DNA of 21,952 nt from an uncultured Erysipelotrichaceae bacterium (GCA_902795675.1 CADBLZ010000014.1:1-21952); one strand, 5' to 3'; positions 8,492 through 16,201 are shown, counted from the stretch's first letter. Notes: generated by a model from the sequence alone, not told the origin. Translations and numbers: made by a program.

Positions 8492-9061
8492 ATGAAAGAA
8501 GCGATAGGTGGAAGTTACTTATTTATTATTGTAATTACATTTTTGGCCCTGTTCTCAGGGTTTATTGCAATGGCAACAAACTATTCAAGAAGTTTTAAGG
8601 TTAAAGATGAAATAATTACGCAAATAACTAAAAGTAATGGTGTCAATAACGAAACATTATCTGGTATTAGTGCTTACCTAAATTATATTGGTTATTCAAG
8701 TGTAGGTTATTGCCCAGATAGTGCTGATAATAGATATTGTGCCTTTACAAAAGGTAACGGAGCTGGCGAAGACGTAAGTAGTTATTATAAGAATTCTCAC
8801 AAAGACTCTAACTATTGTATCCAAAAGCACGTTGCAGCAGGAACTGCAAGTGACTTTGCCGGAAAAAACGAAAACGTATTAACAAGCGAAGCTGTTGGTC
8901 ACTTCCAATCAGCTTATTATTCAGTAAGAGTATTCTTTTCAATGGATATTCCAATCCTAAGAAACATAATTAATATTGATATCGATGGTGATACAGCATT
9001 AATCTATTCACCAAACGATATTACACAAATGAAAAACTGTTCTATGTATCAACATAGTTAA
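8492..9061 (+). CDS. TadE-like minor pilin / pseudopilin
   Basis: The 189-residue protein has MKEAIGGS followed by a hydrophobic helix (about 8-28) and an outside domain with Cys at 74, 83, 109 and 183. The C-terminal region contains 'YYSVRVFFSMDIPILRNII' and 'IDIDGDTALIY'. This is strikingly like residues 85-180 of the next gene product: both share [IS/IN]-AYL, a CP pair, an F-F/V-F strand, IPIL and a final IDGxT. The gene starts 10 bases after the preceding pilin stop, with AGGTGA as ribosome binding site. The size and single N-terminal helix fit a minor pilin that caps or initiates a fibre. TadE membership is inferred from architecture only. Confidence 0.78.
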   Translation: MKEAIGGSYLFIIVITFLALFSGFIAMATNYSRSFKVKDEIITQITKSNGVNNETLSGISAYLNYIGYSSVGYCPDSADNRYCAFTKGNGAGEDVSSYYKNSHKDSNYCIQKHVAAGTASDFAGKNENVLTSEAVGHFQSAYYSVRVFFSMDIPILRNIINIDIDGDTALIYSPNDITQMKNCSMYQHS

Positions 9062-9090
9062 TTTAATAAAAACAGAAAGGAAGACAATGT

Positions 9091-10758
9091 ATGAAGGCAT
9101 CGATTTCTAATACTTGGTTATTAATGTTAATTGTAATATTTACCTTTATATTTGCAGGTTACATGGCTGTAACAATTAGTTATACACATGCATTCAAACT
9201 AAAAAATGAAGCCCTAACTATTGTTGAAAAGCATAGGGGAATGACTAATAAAGTTGGTGAAAATATTCAATCTTCAATTAACCCTGGTGAAACTGTAGTA
9301 GGTAAACTTGGTACATTACAAACAATTAACGCATACCTTGTTGGTATGAGTTATAAGATAAAACATCATTGTCCATCTCCTGATAATGCCGTATCTGGAT
9401 ACACAGATGTATCTGAATGGTATGGTGTAAAAGACTTAAACGTTGATTCAAGCGTTTCTGTCGATAAAAACCCTCGCGGTAATAATTATTATTATTGTTT
9501 TGCTAGAGTAGAAAAGAATACTGGTAATGGTCGTAAAATATCATATTACAGATTAGTTTTCTTCTATAAATTAGAAATTCCTATATTAGGAGATCTTCAT
9601 ACATTTGAAATAGATGGTATTACAAATAATATTGTCGAAGACTCTTTTGCTTATGTAGGAGGTGGAGGATTAGGTATAGCTGAACCTCCAGCACCAACAG
9701 TATATAATTTCTTTAAATCTAATTCTGCAGGTTTTGTTAGTAAATGTGGAACAGCTAGTGATAGCAATTCCATACCATCAACATGTTTAGAAGCAGGATT
9801 TGACGTAACAATAGATCACAAAACTGGTAATAGAGTATATTTAAAAAAAGAACTAAATGGTGCAGCACCTGCTACAGATTCTTGTGATATGACTGGGTGG
9901 TCAACTGACTTTACAGGTATTCAAGGAATAAGTTACTATCAAGATAGAAACCTATTATCACCAATTGATGGTGCGGTGCAAGGTAATCTACCTACTTATT
10001 CTATTTTTACAATTCAAGGTATTAGAACGACAGATTCAATGTGGCTAATAAAAATACCTGGTAATGATAAATGTTTCCTTATAAATTCAAAAGCAAGTGG
10101 AAAATGGGATGTTTTTGTAAACGCTGCTCAATATATTCCAGAAGTAACATGGGATATAAAAAACCTATATGATTCATCATATCATTTCTATAATAGTGAA
10201 ATACCGGGTTTAACTCATGCAAGACTATATGGCAATGGATATAGTAATTCTTGGGTACCATTAAATCCTGAAATGGCATCAAAGCTTAAAGCTGCAGCTG
10301 CTGCTGCAAACACAGCTAGTAGAACAATAGTGGTACATGATGCTTATAGACCAAAAAATGTTACGGATTATGCGTTTAATTTAGTAAAAGCTGCTGCAAG
10401 GGGTCGAGAATATGAATTATTTTATCCATATGATGTTTCGTGGTTCGCTGCACGAAATAACTCAGCACACAATTGTGGTGAAGCGGTCGACGTAACACTT
10501 GCAGGCGCCAATATGCCAACCAGTATAACAGAAGTTGATAAATATGCAGCAATTAGACCAAATAGTGGTGCTAATAGAACCAATATTATATTTGACGTTT
10601 CTGATCCAATTAAGTCAAATTATCATGTGATTCAATTAAGAAGTTTTATGTTATCTTCTGGCTTATATGATTTAAAATCAGAATGGTGGCATTTCCAACT
10701 TCGTACATCAAACTGTACTGCTGCTCAACCAGAACAGGCATTATGGTCACTAGTATAA
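9091..10758 (+). CDS. Pseudopilin fused to a VanX/M15-type D-Ala-D-Ala peptidase
   Basis: The 555-residue protein has an N-terminal helix (about 9-30) and a pseudopilin domain to about residue 180, homologous to the preceding protein (AYL, HCP at 93-95, IPIL at 163-166, EIDG at 173-176). A glycine-rich linker (190-195) and a middle region (about 200-340) follow. The C-terminal domain (about 345-540) has the M15 signature: DAYRP (Arg420), SAHNCGEAVD (zinc ligands His460 and Asp467) and EWWHF (catalytic Glu531, zinc ligand His534). The His-Asp and Glu-His spacings equal those of VanX (H116/D123, E181/H184). Known M15 enzymes cut D-Ala-D-Ala dipeptides or peptidoglycan stem peptides. Sited on a pilus-like anchor, the enzyme would act in the wall. 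All catalytic residues are present, so it is probably active. The substrate is unknown. Confidence 0.85.
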   Translation: MKASISNTWLLMLIVIFTFIFAGYMAVTISYTHAFKLKNEALTIVEKHRGMTNKVGENIQSSINPGETVVGKLGTLQTINAYLVGMSYKIKHHCPSPDNAVSGYTDVSEWYGVKDLNVDSSVSVDKNPRGNNYYYCFARVEKNTGNGRKISYYRLVFFYKLEIPILGDLHTFEIDGITNNIVEDSFAYVGGGGLGIAEPPAPTVYNFFKSNSAGFVSKCGTASDSNSIPSTCLEAGFDVTIDHKTGNRVYLKKELNGAAPATDSCDMTGWSTDFTGIQGISYYQDRNLLSPIDGAVQGNLPTYSIFTIQGIRTTDSMWLIKIPGNDKCFLINSKASGKWDVFVNAAQYIPEVTWDIKNLYDSSYHFYNSEIPGLTHARLYGNGYSNSWVPLNPEMASKLKAAAAAANTASRTIVVHDAYRPKNVTDYAFNLVKAAARGREYELFYPYDVSWFAARNNSAHNCGEAVDVTLAGANMPTSITEVDKYAAIRPNSGANRTNIIFDVSDPIKSNYHVIQLRSFMLSSGLYDLKSEWWHFQLRTSNCTAAQPEQALWSLV

Positions 10759-10776
10759 TAAAAAGAGGTGAAATAA

Positions 10777-11829
10777 ATGAATGTTATAGTATCAAATAAA
10801 TATTACGCAATGTTAGAAAACTTAAACATTGATTTAATTAAAAGTATTAATGGTGAATTTGAAATATATGACTTAATAAGTCAATTTCAAAACTTCTTCT
10901 TTAATAAAATGATTTTAGATATTACAGCTATTAGAAATTATGAAGATATAACACAAATTCAAAAATTATCTTTTGGCTTAGATATGTCTAAAATAATCCT
11001 ATTATTAGATAATGATTCAGAAGTTGTTAACTCTCCTGAATACATATCAGAATTGGTATCTTTTGGTATTTATAATTTTACTAAAAATATAAATGCTATA
11101 CCTTATTTAATAGATAATCCTAATTCATATAAAGATGTTGCTCAATTCCATTTAGTTGGTGTTTCTTCAGCACCACAATCTAGTGGAGAAGAAGGAGCAT
11201 CAAATAGAGAAGCTAATGAAAGAAACTTCATTAATGAATCAGTTGGTGTACCACAAGTACACGGAACACGTGTTATTGGTTTCAAAAACCTTACAGATCA
11301 TGCTGGTGCCTCAACATTAGTTTATATGTTAAAAAAACAACTATCAGCTAATTATAGTGTTTTAGGTATAGAACTAGATAAAAATGACTACTTATACTTT
11401 AATGACGATGATTTAAAGAGTATATCAAGTGGTGAATTTGATTCAGTAGTAAATAATCCAATTAATAACTATCAAGTAATCCTTGTAGATGTTAATGATA
11501 GTCAAGCAGAAGCTAAATGTACTGAAATGTTCTACTTAATAGAACCAAGTACACTAATGCTTAACAAAATGATTAAAAGAGACCGCAACATTCTAGATAA
11601 GATAAAAGGTAAAAAAGTTATCTTAAATAGAAGTTTATTAGAGGGTGACGATATTAAGGAATTTGAAGCAGAAGCAAGATGCACTGTATTCCAAAATATA
11701 CCACCATTAGATGATCATAAAGATCGTCATAGAGTTCTTGATGAATTCCTATCAAAGATAGGTTTTGCTAAGAACGCACCTGCTACTCAAAACAAAGGTG
11801 CAAAACTGTTCGGAATTGTAAAGGAATAG
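10777..11829 (+). CDS. tadZ: TadZ/CpaE-like localisation protein with degenerate P-loop
   Basis: The 350-residue protein is predicted to be soluble and cytoplasmic. Residues 1-125 look like an atypical receiver-type alpha/beta domain ('IILLLDND' at 73-80, 'SFGIYNFTKN' at 95-104). A linker follows (130-155), then a ParA/MinD-like ATPase domain: 'GTRVIGFKNLTDHAGASTLVYML' at 163-185 corresponds to the deviant Walker A, and 'YQVILVDVND' at 232-241 to the second acidic strand. The P-loop lysines are missing (DHAGAST instead of KGGxGKT), as in several CpaE/TadZ proteins. TadZ/CpaE proteins place the Tad machine in the cell, and one is normally encoded near the other tad genes, which fits. The link to Tad is from fold pattern plus position, so I am fairly but not fully sure. 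Confidence 0.72.
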   Translation: MNVIVSNKYYAMLENLNIDLIKSINGEFEIYDLISQFQNFFFNKMILDITAIRNYEDITQIQKLSFGLDMSKIILLLDNDSEVVNSPEYISELVSFGIYNFTKNINAIPYLIDNPNSYKDVAQFHLVGVSSAPQSSGEEGASNREANERNFINESVGVPQVHGTRVIGFKNLTDHAGASTLVYMLKKQLSANYSVLGIELDKNDYLYFNDDDLKSISSGEFDSVVNNPINNYQVILVDVNDSQAEAKCTEMFYLIEPSTLMLNKMIKRDRNILDKIKGKKVILNRSLLEGDDIKEFEAEARCTVFQNIPPLDDHKDRHRVLDEFLSKIGFAKNAPATQNKGAKLFGIVKE

Positions 11830-11838
11830 TAAAAAAAA

Positions 11839-11873
11839 TTGACATAAAACTTAATATTATCTATAATTAAGTT
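11839..11873 (+). promoter_or_regulatory. Consensus promoter with an inverted repeat over the -10
   Basis: TTGACA (11839-11844), a 17-base spacer and TATAAT (11862-11867) match the sigma-A consensus exactly. AACTTAAT at 11848-11855 and ATTAAGTT at 11866-11873 form an 8-bp inverted repeat with a 10-base spacer that overlaps the -10. This is a plausible operator. It drives the first VirB2-like gene. An AAGGAG at 11881-11886 then precedes the ATG by 8 bases. Confidence 0.82.
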
Positions 11874-11894
11874 AGAAGTGAAGGAGATGTTTTT

Positions 11895-12227
11895 ATGAAT
11901 TTACTAGATATTCAATTATGCTCAGGAGATTTAAAAGGAATTTGGCATCTAGTAGGTATTGCATTAACTATTTTTAAAATTGTAATCCCTATATTAATTA
12001 TTATATTTGGTATGATTGACTTTGCTAAAGCTGTTACATCATCTAAAGATGATCAACTTACAAAATCAGCAAAACAATTAGGTATCAGACTAGCTGCAGG
12101 TATTATTATATTCTTTATGCCTACTATCGTAGCATTCGCATTAGGACTAGTTGGTAACACATTTGATCAATCAGGTGAATTCACAATTTGTTCTGAATGT
12201 TTAGCACATCCAAGCAAGTGTGAATAA
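11895..12227 (+). CDS. VirB2/TrbC-like T4SS pilin-type protein 1
   Basis: The 110-residue protein has two transmembrane helices (about 17-46 and 62-86) joined by a short, charged loop SSKDDQLTKSAKQLGIR. This is the VirB2/TrbC pilin topology with a cytoplasmic loop. No cleavable signal peptide is visible. Cys residues occur at 9 and in a C-terminal cluster ICSECLAHPSKC (99, 102, 109). It aligns through both helices with the product of the next gene (IPxLxI...D...VTS, A-x-K, R, AxII, P). The gene is a transcription unit of its own, with a consensus promoter before it and a strong terminator after it, consistent with an abundant structural subunit. The VirB2 call is from topology and the VirB3/B4/B6 genes that follow. 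Confidence 0.78.
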   Translation: MNLLDIQLCSGDLKGIWHLVGIALTIFKIVIPILIIIFGMIDFAKAVTSSKDDQLTKSAKQLGIRLAAGIIIFFMPTIVAFALGLVGNTFDQSGEFTICSECLAHPSKCE

Positions 12228-12250
12228 TATATACAAATTAGTGTAATAAG

Positions 12251-12281
12251 AAGTGATATTTATTTAAATATCACTTTTTTT
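12251..12281 (+). terminator. Intrinsic terminator after the first VirB2-like gene
   Basis: AAGTGATATTTA (12251-12262) pairs with TAAATATCACTT (12265-12276), followed by a T run to 12281. It is the strongest stem-loop in the window. It separates the two VirB2-like genes. Confidence 0.85.
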
Positions 12282-12282
12282 G

Positions 12283-12291
12283 TGCTATAAT
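12283..12291 (+). promoter_or_regulatory. Extended -10 promoter for the second VirB2-like gene
   Basis: TGC followed by TATAAT (12286-12291) is an extended -10 element. A weak -35 (TTTAAA, 12263-12268) at 17 bases lies inside the preceding terminator hairpin. It restarts transcription for the virB2-B6-B3-B4 block. Confidence 0.6.
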
Positions 12292-12318
12292 TTTTATGAT
12301 ATGAGGTGAAATGGAACG

Positions 12319-12735
12319 ATGAAAAAAATCTTAGTCGTATTTGCATTATTAATCTTTGGTTTCGCTTTACTAAATCCAGGAAGAGTTGAGGCTTTAGAAA
12401 CAAACGAATATCACTTATTAGATAACGCTCAAATAGAAGCTTGTAAAGAAATTTTAGGTGATGATGGAACTAGAACTTATGAAGATTCTTTCCTATATTA
12501 CTTACAACAAGCATTTAATTTAATGAAATTTGCAATTCCGTTATTATTAATACTAGTTTCTATACTAGATTTAATTAACGTTGTAACATCACAAGAAAAA
12601 GGTAAGCTAGCTGAAATGGCGCCTAAAACTTTAAAAAGAGTTATTTATGCAGCTATAATATATTGCCTTCCATTATTAATTAATTTCGTTTTAATTAATA
12701 TTCTTGGATGGTCAGGAACTTGTGGAATAAGTTAA
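12319..12735 (+). CDS. VirB2/TrbC-like T4SS pilin-type protein 2 with signal peptide
   Basis: The 138-residue protein starts with a clear signal peptide (MKKILVVFALLIFGFALLNPGRVEA, likely cleaved after Ala25). A polar segment with Cys42 follows, then two transmembrane helices (66-89 and 106-130) joined by a charged loop SQEKGKLAEMAPKTLKR. The helical part is paralogous to the preceding protein. VirB2 proteins usually do carry a cleavable signal, so this copy is the more typical one. Two upstream in-frame ATGs at 12301 and 12311 hit stops at once, so the start at 12319 is secure. A GAGGTGA precedes it by about 10 bases. It likely forms part of the transmembrane channel or pilus with the VirB6-like protein encoded next. 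Confidence 0.78.
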   Translation: MKKILVVFALLIFGFALLNPGRVEALETNEYHLLDNAQIEACKEILGDDGTRTYEDSFLYYLQQAFNLMKFAIPLLLILVSILDLINVVTSQEKGKLAEMAPKTLKRVIYAAIIYCLPLLINFVLINILGWSGTCGIS

Positions 12736-12764
12736 TATTATAAACATTTAAAGAGGGTGAACTC

Positions 12765-15275
12765 ATGATAAATTTACCTATAATTGGCGAAGGTATTTTA
12801 GCCGTATTCTTAGGAGTAGATGGTGTAATCTATTCGTTTATTGGTGGTTTATATAAAATATTTATGGCTATTGCCAGTGCTAGAATGATGACTAATACTA
12901 TTTATGAACAAATAACTAGTAAAGTATATTTATTAGTTGGTGTTATTATGCTATTTGCTTTAGCATATGCATTTGTTCAAGGTATTATTGATCCAGATAA
13001 ATTTGGTAAAAACGCAACTACTGGTGATGGTAAAAAAACTATAACTAGAGTAGTAATAGCTGTTGTTGGTTTAGCATTTGCACCAACTGCATTCTCATTA
13101 CTATATCAATTACAAGGTTTAATTATTGATCAAAATATTATTGGAAACATATTCTTTGCGGGAAGTAGTGAAAACTTACAAATGGGTTTATCCGCACAGT
13201 ATAGTACTACCATTGATACTTCACAAACAGATCAAAATGGTCAAACAACAAATGGTCAAATAAGTTACTCAGGAACATTCTATCCTAACCAAGCAATAAC
13301 AACTATCGGTGGTGGTGTTCTTGCTGAACAGATGTGGGAAGCATTCTTTAGACCTGGACATCCAGACACATTACCTGCCGATCAAATCTTAGCAGATGAT
13401 GATGTATTTATACATAGAGCTGGAGAAGTCGGTGGAGCCATTGTTGGTGGTGTAGGTGCCGGACTTTTAGTTGTTGCAGCTGTTAACGAATGGAATCCAG
13501 TCGGTTGGATCCTGTCAGGTGCTTTATTAGTAGCCGGTGCTGGTTATGCTATTTATCAAGATGCCAAAGCTGATGCTGCTCAAACAGTACAAGATCTAGA
13601 AGCAGCTGGTAACTTAAAAGATGTTAATTTAGCTCAAGCTTATGCTTATGCAGCCAGTACAAATGATTTCAATATTTTCCAAGCATTCGCTGGAGATAAA
13701 AAAGAAAGATGTGACAAGAAAACTCCTTGTAAAGGTGGAGTACTTGGTGGTGCAATTAGTTATAATTACTTTATTGCTTTAGTTGCTGGTTTATATGTTT
13801 GCTATTGCTTCTTAACATTCAGCTTTGATTTAGCTGTAAGAGCAATGAAGCTAGCAATCTATCAAATGTTAATTCCAATTCCTTTAGTAATGCATGTTGT
13901 ACCAAAACAAAAGTCAGCATTAGAAAACTACTTAAAAGGTATTGTTAGTACATTTATTGAAGTATTCGTAAGAATTGCTGTTGTTTACGTTGGTGTATAT
14001 ATTTGTTGCCATCTAGAAACATTCTTCAGTATCTTCACAGATTCAGAAGCAGATGCTGGTTTAACAATGTTTGAATTGGTAGTTGCTAAAGCTATTCTAA
14101 TAATGGGTATTGTTGCATTCATGAGAACTGCACCAAAATTTATTAGTGACGCTTTAGGCTTAAAAGGTTCAATTGATATGAACTTAATGAACAAACTTAA
14201 AAATGGTGGATTCTTCGCTGGTGCTGGTGCATTAGGCGCAGGTACATCACTTGCTGCTAAGAGTGCAATTGCTGGTTACAAGCAAGGAAGATACATGGGT
14301 AGAAGTAAAGGTGCTTCTGTTCTAAGAGGTATTGGAGCTGCTGGTCGTGGAGCTGTTGCTGGTGTAGCTATGGGTTTAAAGAATGGTCGTAAGGCTGCTA
14401 ACTTCGCAGATATGCGTAAAGCTCAAGAAAAGACTGTTAATGATTCACTTGTACATAGAAAAGAAAGATATAGTAAAGAAGCTAACAGACATAAAGAAAT
14501 TGCTAGTGATGGTGTTGGAGCATACTTAAAGAATAAGTATGTAGAAGGCGCTAAGAATGCTACAAAGAGCTTCTTAGGTATGGAAGATAGTTATGCTGAA
14601 TATCAAAGAAGAATTCACGTAACTGAAAAAGTTAATGTATTAAAAACTGTTAGAGATATGTCAGATGCAGAAGCAGATGGTTCTAAATGGGAAAAAGCTG
14701 TTGTTGATGCTATCAACAGTGGTAATATCGATTACGCATTAAATATTGCTAAGGCACATGGCGTTCATGGTCTTAACCATATAACTAAAAATGCAACAAC
14801 TGGCCAATATGAAGATGCAACTGGTGCAGTAATTTCTGAAAGCGACGTTTTAACTGCTGCTAATAATGAATTAAAAGCTAAACGTGCAGCATTCATTAAT
14901 GCTCAAAATCAAATTAAAGGATCTAAGATCAATGTTGCTATTCAAGAAGCTGAAGCTTGGCGTAAACTTAACGTTAACGATGAAGTTCTTACAGATGTTT
15001 ATGAAATCAAGCCTGATAACACAGCTTACGCTACTCTAGAACATAATGCTGATTCAATTAAACTTAATGTTCAAGGTATCGATTCTGCTGGATTCACATA
15101 TCAACCACACGCATTACGTGACGTTGATGGATCTGTTTATGGCGGACCTAGAGAAGGACTTAAAAATACTTCAGGATATCAAGAATCTCAATCTTCTCAC
15201 ATAGCTTCTGATGCTGCTCAACAAGACCGTGCAGCTACTTCTCAAGCTCAAGCATCAAAAGATGATAAAAAATAA
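12765..15275 (+). CDS. VirB6/TrbL-like polytopic T4SS channel protein with long C-terminal domain
   Basis: The 836-residue protein has transmembrane helices near residues 9-32, 53-74, 94-116, a Gly/Ala/Val-rich pair near 221-264, and 332-356, 364-380, 393-415 and 433-453. This is the VirB6/TrbL pattern: an N-terminal group of three, an extracellular loop of about 100 residues (118-218), then a C-terminal group. From about 470 to 836 the chain is soluble. It starts with a Gly/Ala-rich basic stretch (482-540), continues as charged alpha-helix, and ends with a Gln/Ser/Ala tail. VirB6-family proteins form the inner-membrane channel with VirB3 and VirB4. Gram-positive versions often carry large C-terminal extensions, including hydrolase domains, but no NlpC/P60 or lytic motif is visible in this one. 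RBS GAGGGTGA. The gene lies in the order B2-B6-B3-B4. Confidence 0.82.
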   Translation: MINLPIIGEGILAVFLGVDGVIYSFIGGLYKIFMAIASARMMTNTIYEQITSKVYLLVGVIMLFALAYAFVQGIIDPDKFGKNATTGDGKKTITRVVIAVVGLAFAPTAFSLLYQLQGLIIDQNIIGNIFFAGSSENLQMGLSAQYSTTIDTSQTDQNGQTTNGQISYSGTFYPNQAITTIGGGVLAEQMWEAFFRPGHPDTLPADQILADDDVFIHRAGEVGGAIVGGVGAGLLVVAAVNEWNPVGWILSGALLVAGAGYAIYQDAKADAAQTVQDLEAAGNLKDVNLAQAYAYAASTNDFNIFQAFAGDKKERCDKKTPCKGGVLGGAISYNYFIALVAGLYVCYCFLTFSFDLAVRAMKLAIYQMLIPIPLVMHVVPKQKSALENYLKGIVSTFIEVFVRIAVVYVGVYICCHLETFFSIFTDSEADAGLTMFELVVAKAILIMGIVAFMRTAPKFISDALGLKGSIDMNLMNKLKNGGFFAGAGALGAGTSLAAKSAIAGYKQGRYMGRSKGASVLRGIGAAGRGAVAGVAMGLKNGRKAANFADMRKAQEKTVNDSLVHRKERYSKEANRHKEIASDGVGAYLKNKYVEGAKNATKSFLGMEDSYAEYQRRIHVTEKVNVLKTVRDMSDAEADGSKWEKAVVDAINSGNIDYALNIAKAHGVHGLNHITKNATTGQYEDATGAVISESDVLTAANNELKAKRAAFINAQNQIKGSKINVAIQEAEAWRKLNVNDEVLTDVYEIKPDNTAYATLEHNADSIKLNVQGIDSAGFTYQPHALRDVDGSVYGGPREGLKNTSGYQESQSSHIASDAAQQDRAATSQAQASKDDKK

Positions 15276-15300
15276 TAAAGATAGGAAAGGGGAATAACAT

Positions 15301-15636
15301 ATGGATAATAATGGAAACTATATGATTCCTGCGAACTCTAAAAAAGGTCAATTAATATTGAACTTTTTTAGACCATCAGATTTGGCACTATTTAGTGTCG
15401 GTATAATTTCGACAATCATATTCTTGATAGTATTCTCTGGTTACAATAATACAATGTTAACAGTATCTTGTTTGATACCGTTACTTGTAACCGGATTCTT
15501 GGTACTACCAGTACCAAATTATCATAACGTTAGATGTTTCTTAGGAAACATGTATCGTTTCTACTCAGGTCGAAAAAAATTCTATTGGAGAGGTTGGTGT
15601 GTTAGTAAATATGGCAATAATTCAAAGCACGAATAG
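15301..15636 (+). CDS. VirB3/PrgI-like small T4SS membrane protein
   Basis: The 111-residue protein has a cytoplasmic N-terminus (MIPANSKKGQLILNFFRPSDL), two adjacent transmembrane helices (27-46 and 51-71), and a short basic C-terminus with 'YRFYSGRKKFYWRGW'. This is the classic PrgI/VirB3 layout of Gram-positive conjugation systems, where the gene precedes virB4. It overlaps the next gene by 38 bases, so the two are likely translationally coupled. VirB3 anchors VirB4 to the channel. AAAGGGG upstream provides the ribosome binding site. The family call rests on size, topology and position directly before virB4. Confidence 0.78.
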   Translation: MDNNGNYMIPANSKKGQLILNFFRPSDLALFSVGIISTIIFLIVFSGYNNTMLTVSCLIPLLVTGFLVLPVPNYHNVRCFLGNMYRFYSGRKKFYWRGWCVSKYGNNSKHE

Positions 15637-16201
15637 TCAAGGAATAGTACAAAGTGCTAATTCCGGAAAATATGTTGAAGAATATATCCCAGTAAAGAAT
15701 ATTCTTAATGGTATGATTCAACTAGATAATGGTGAATATGTTACTGGTATAAAAGTATCACCAAAGAATATCTTTATTATGGATCAAGGTGAAAGAGATA
15801 ACTTAATCTTTCAATTACAAAACTTCTATAATATGATGGATTTTGAATTCTGGTTAATAGTAGCAGATCGTCCAGTTGATATAAATTTATACTTAAGCCA
15901 ATTACAACTTCTATATAATAAATCAACTGATGGTGCTATTCGAAAATTAATATTACAAGACATCAGAAAAGCAAACGCTTTCATGGGTGCTGAATACAAT
16001 GTTACAGATACAGAATACTTTATCATCTTTAAAGAAAAGAAATTAGATATCATTCAAAAGAGATTAAGAAATATGATTTCAGGTTTAGCAAATGCTCAAC
16101 TTAACTCAACTCAAGCATCTAATGCAGACCTTAGAATGATTCTTGATAACTTCTTAAATGGTGGTATGACAACTAGTTTTGGGACGGTGATGTCAGCATG
16201 A
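15599..16201 (+). CDS. VirB4 N-terminal domain encoded as a separate protein
   Basis: The 200-residue protein starts from the GTG at 15599, which has GGAGAGG at 15587-15593 five bases upstream. An in-frame ATG at 15611 is too far from that site but cannot be excluded. The sequence ('EEYIPVKNILNGMIQLDNGEYVTGIKVSP', 'NLIFQLQNFYNMM', 'FEFWLIVADRPVDINLYLSQL') is the opening domain of VirB4/TraE-type ATPases in Gram-positive T4SS, which binds the VirB3/B6 complex. It contains no P-loop. The stop overlaps the start of the next gene by ATGA, and together the two products (200 + 593) have the length of one ordinary VirB4. They probably work as a two-chain VirB4. Confidence 0.75.
   Translation: MLVNMAIIQSTNSQGIVQSANSGKYVEEYIPVKNILNGMIQLDNGEYVTGIKVSPKNIFIMDQGERDNLIFQLQNFYNMMDFEFWLIVADRPVDINLYLSQLQLLYNKSTDGAIRKLILQDIRKANAFMGAEYNVTDTEYFIIFKEKKLDIIQKRLRNMISGLANAQLNSTQASNADLRMILDNFLNGGMTTSFGTVMSA

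Noticed and set aside
15599..16201. virB4 broken by a sequencing error or decay
   Set aside because: The ATGA overlap, a well-placed GGTGA and long clean frames on both sides favour a real gene split. The error explanation remains testable.
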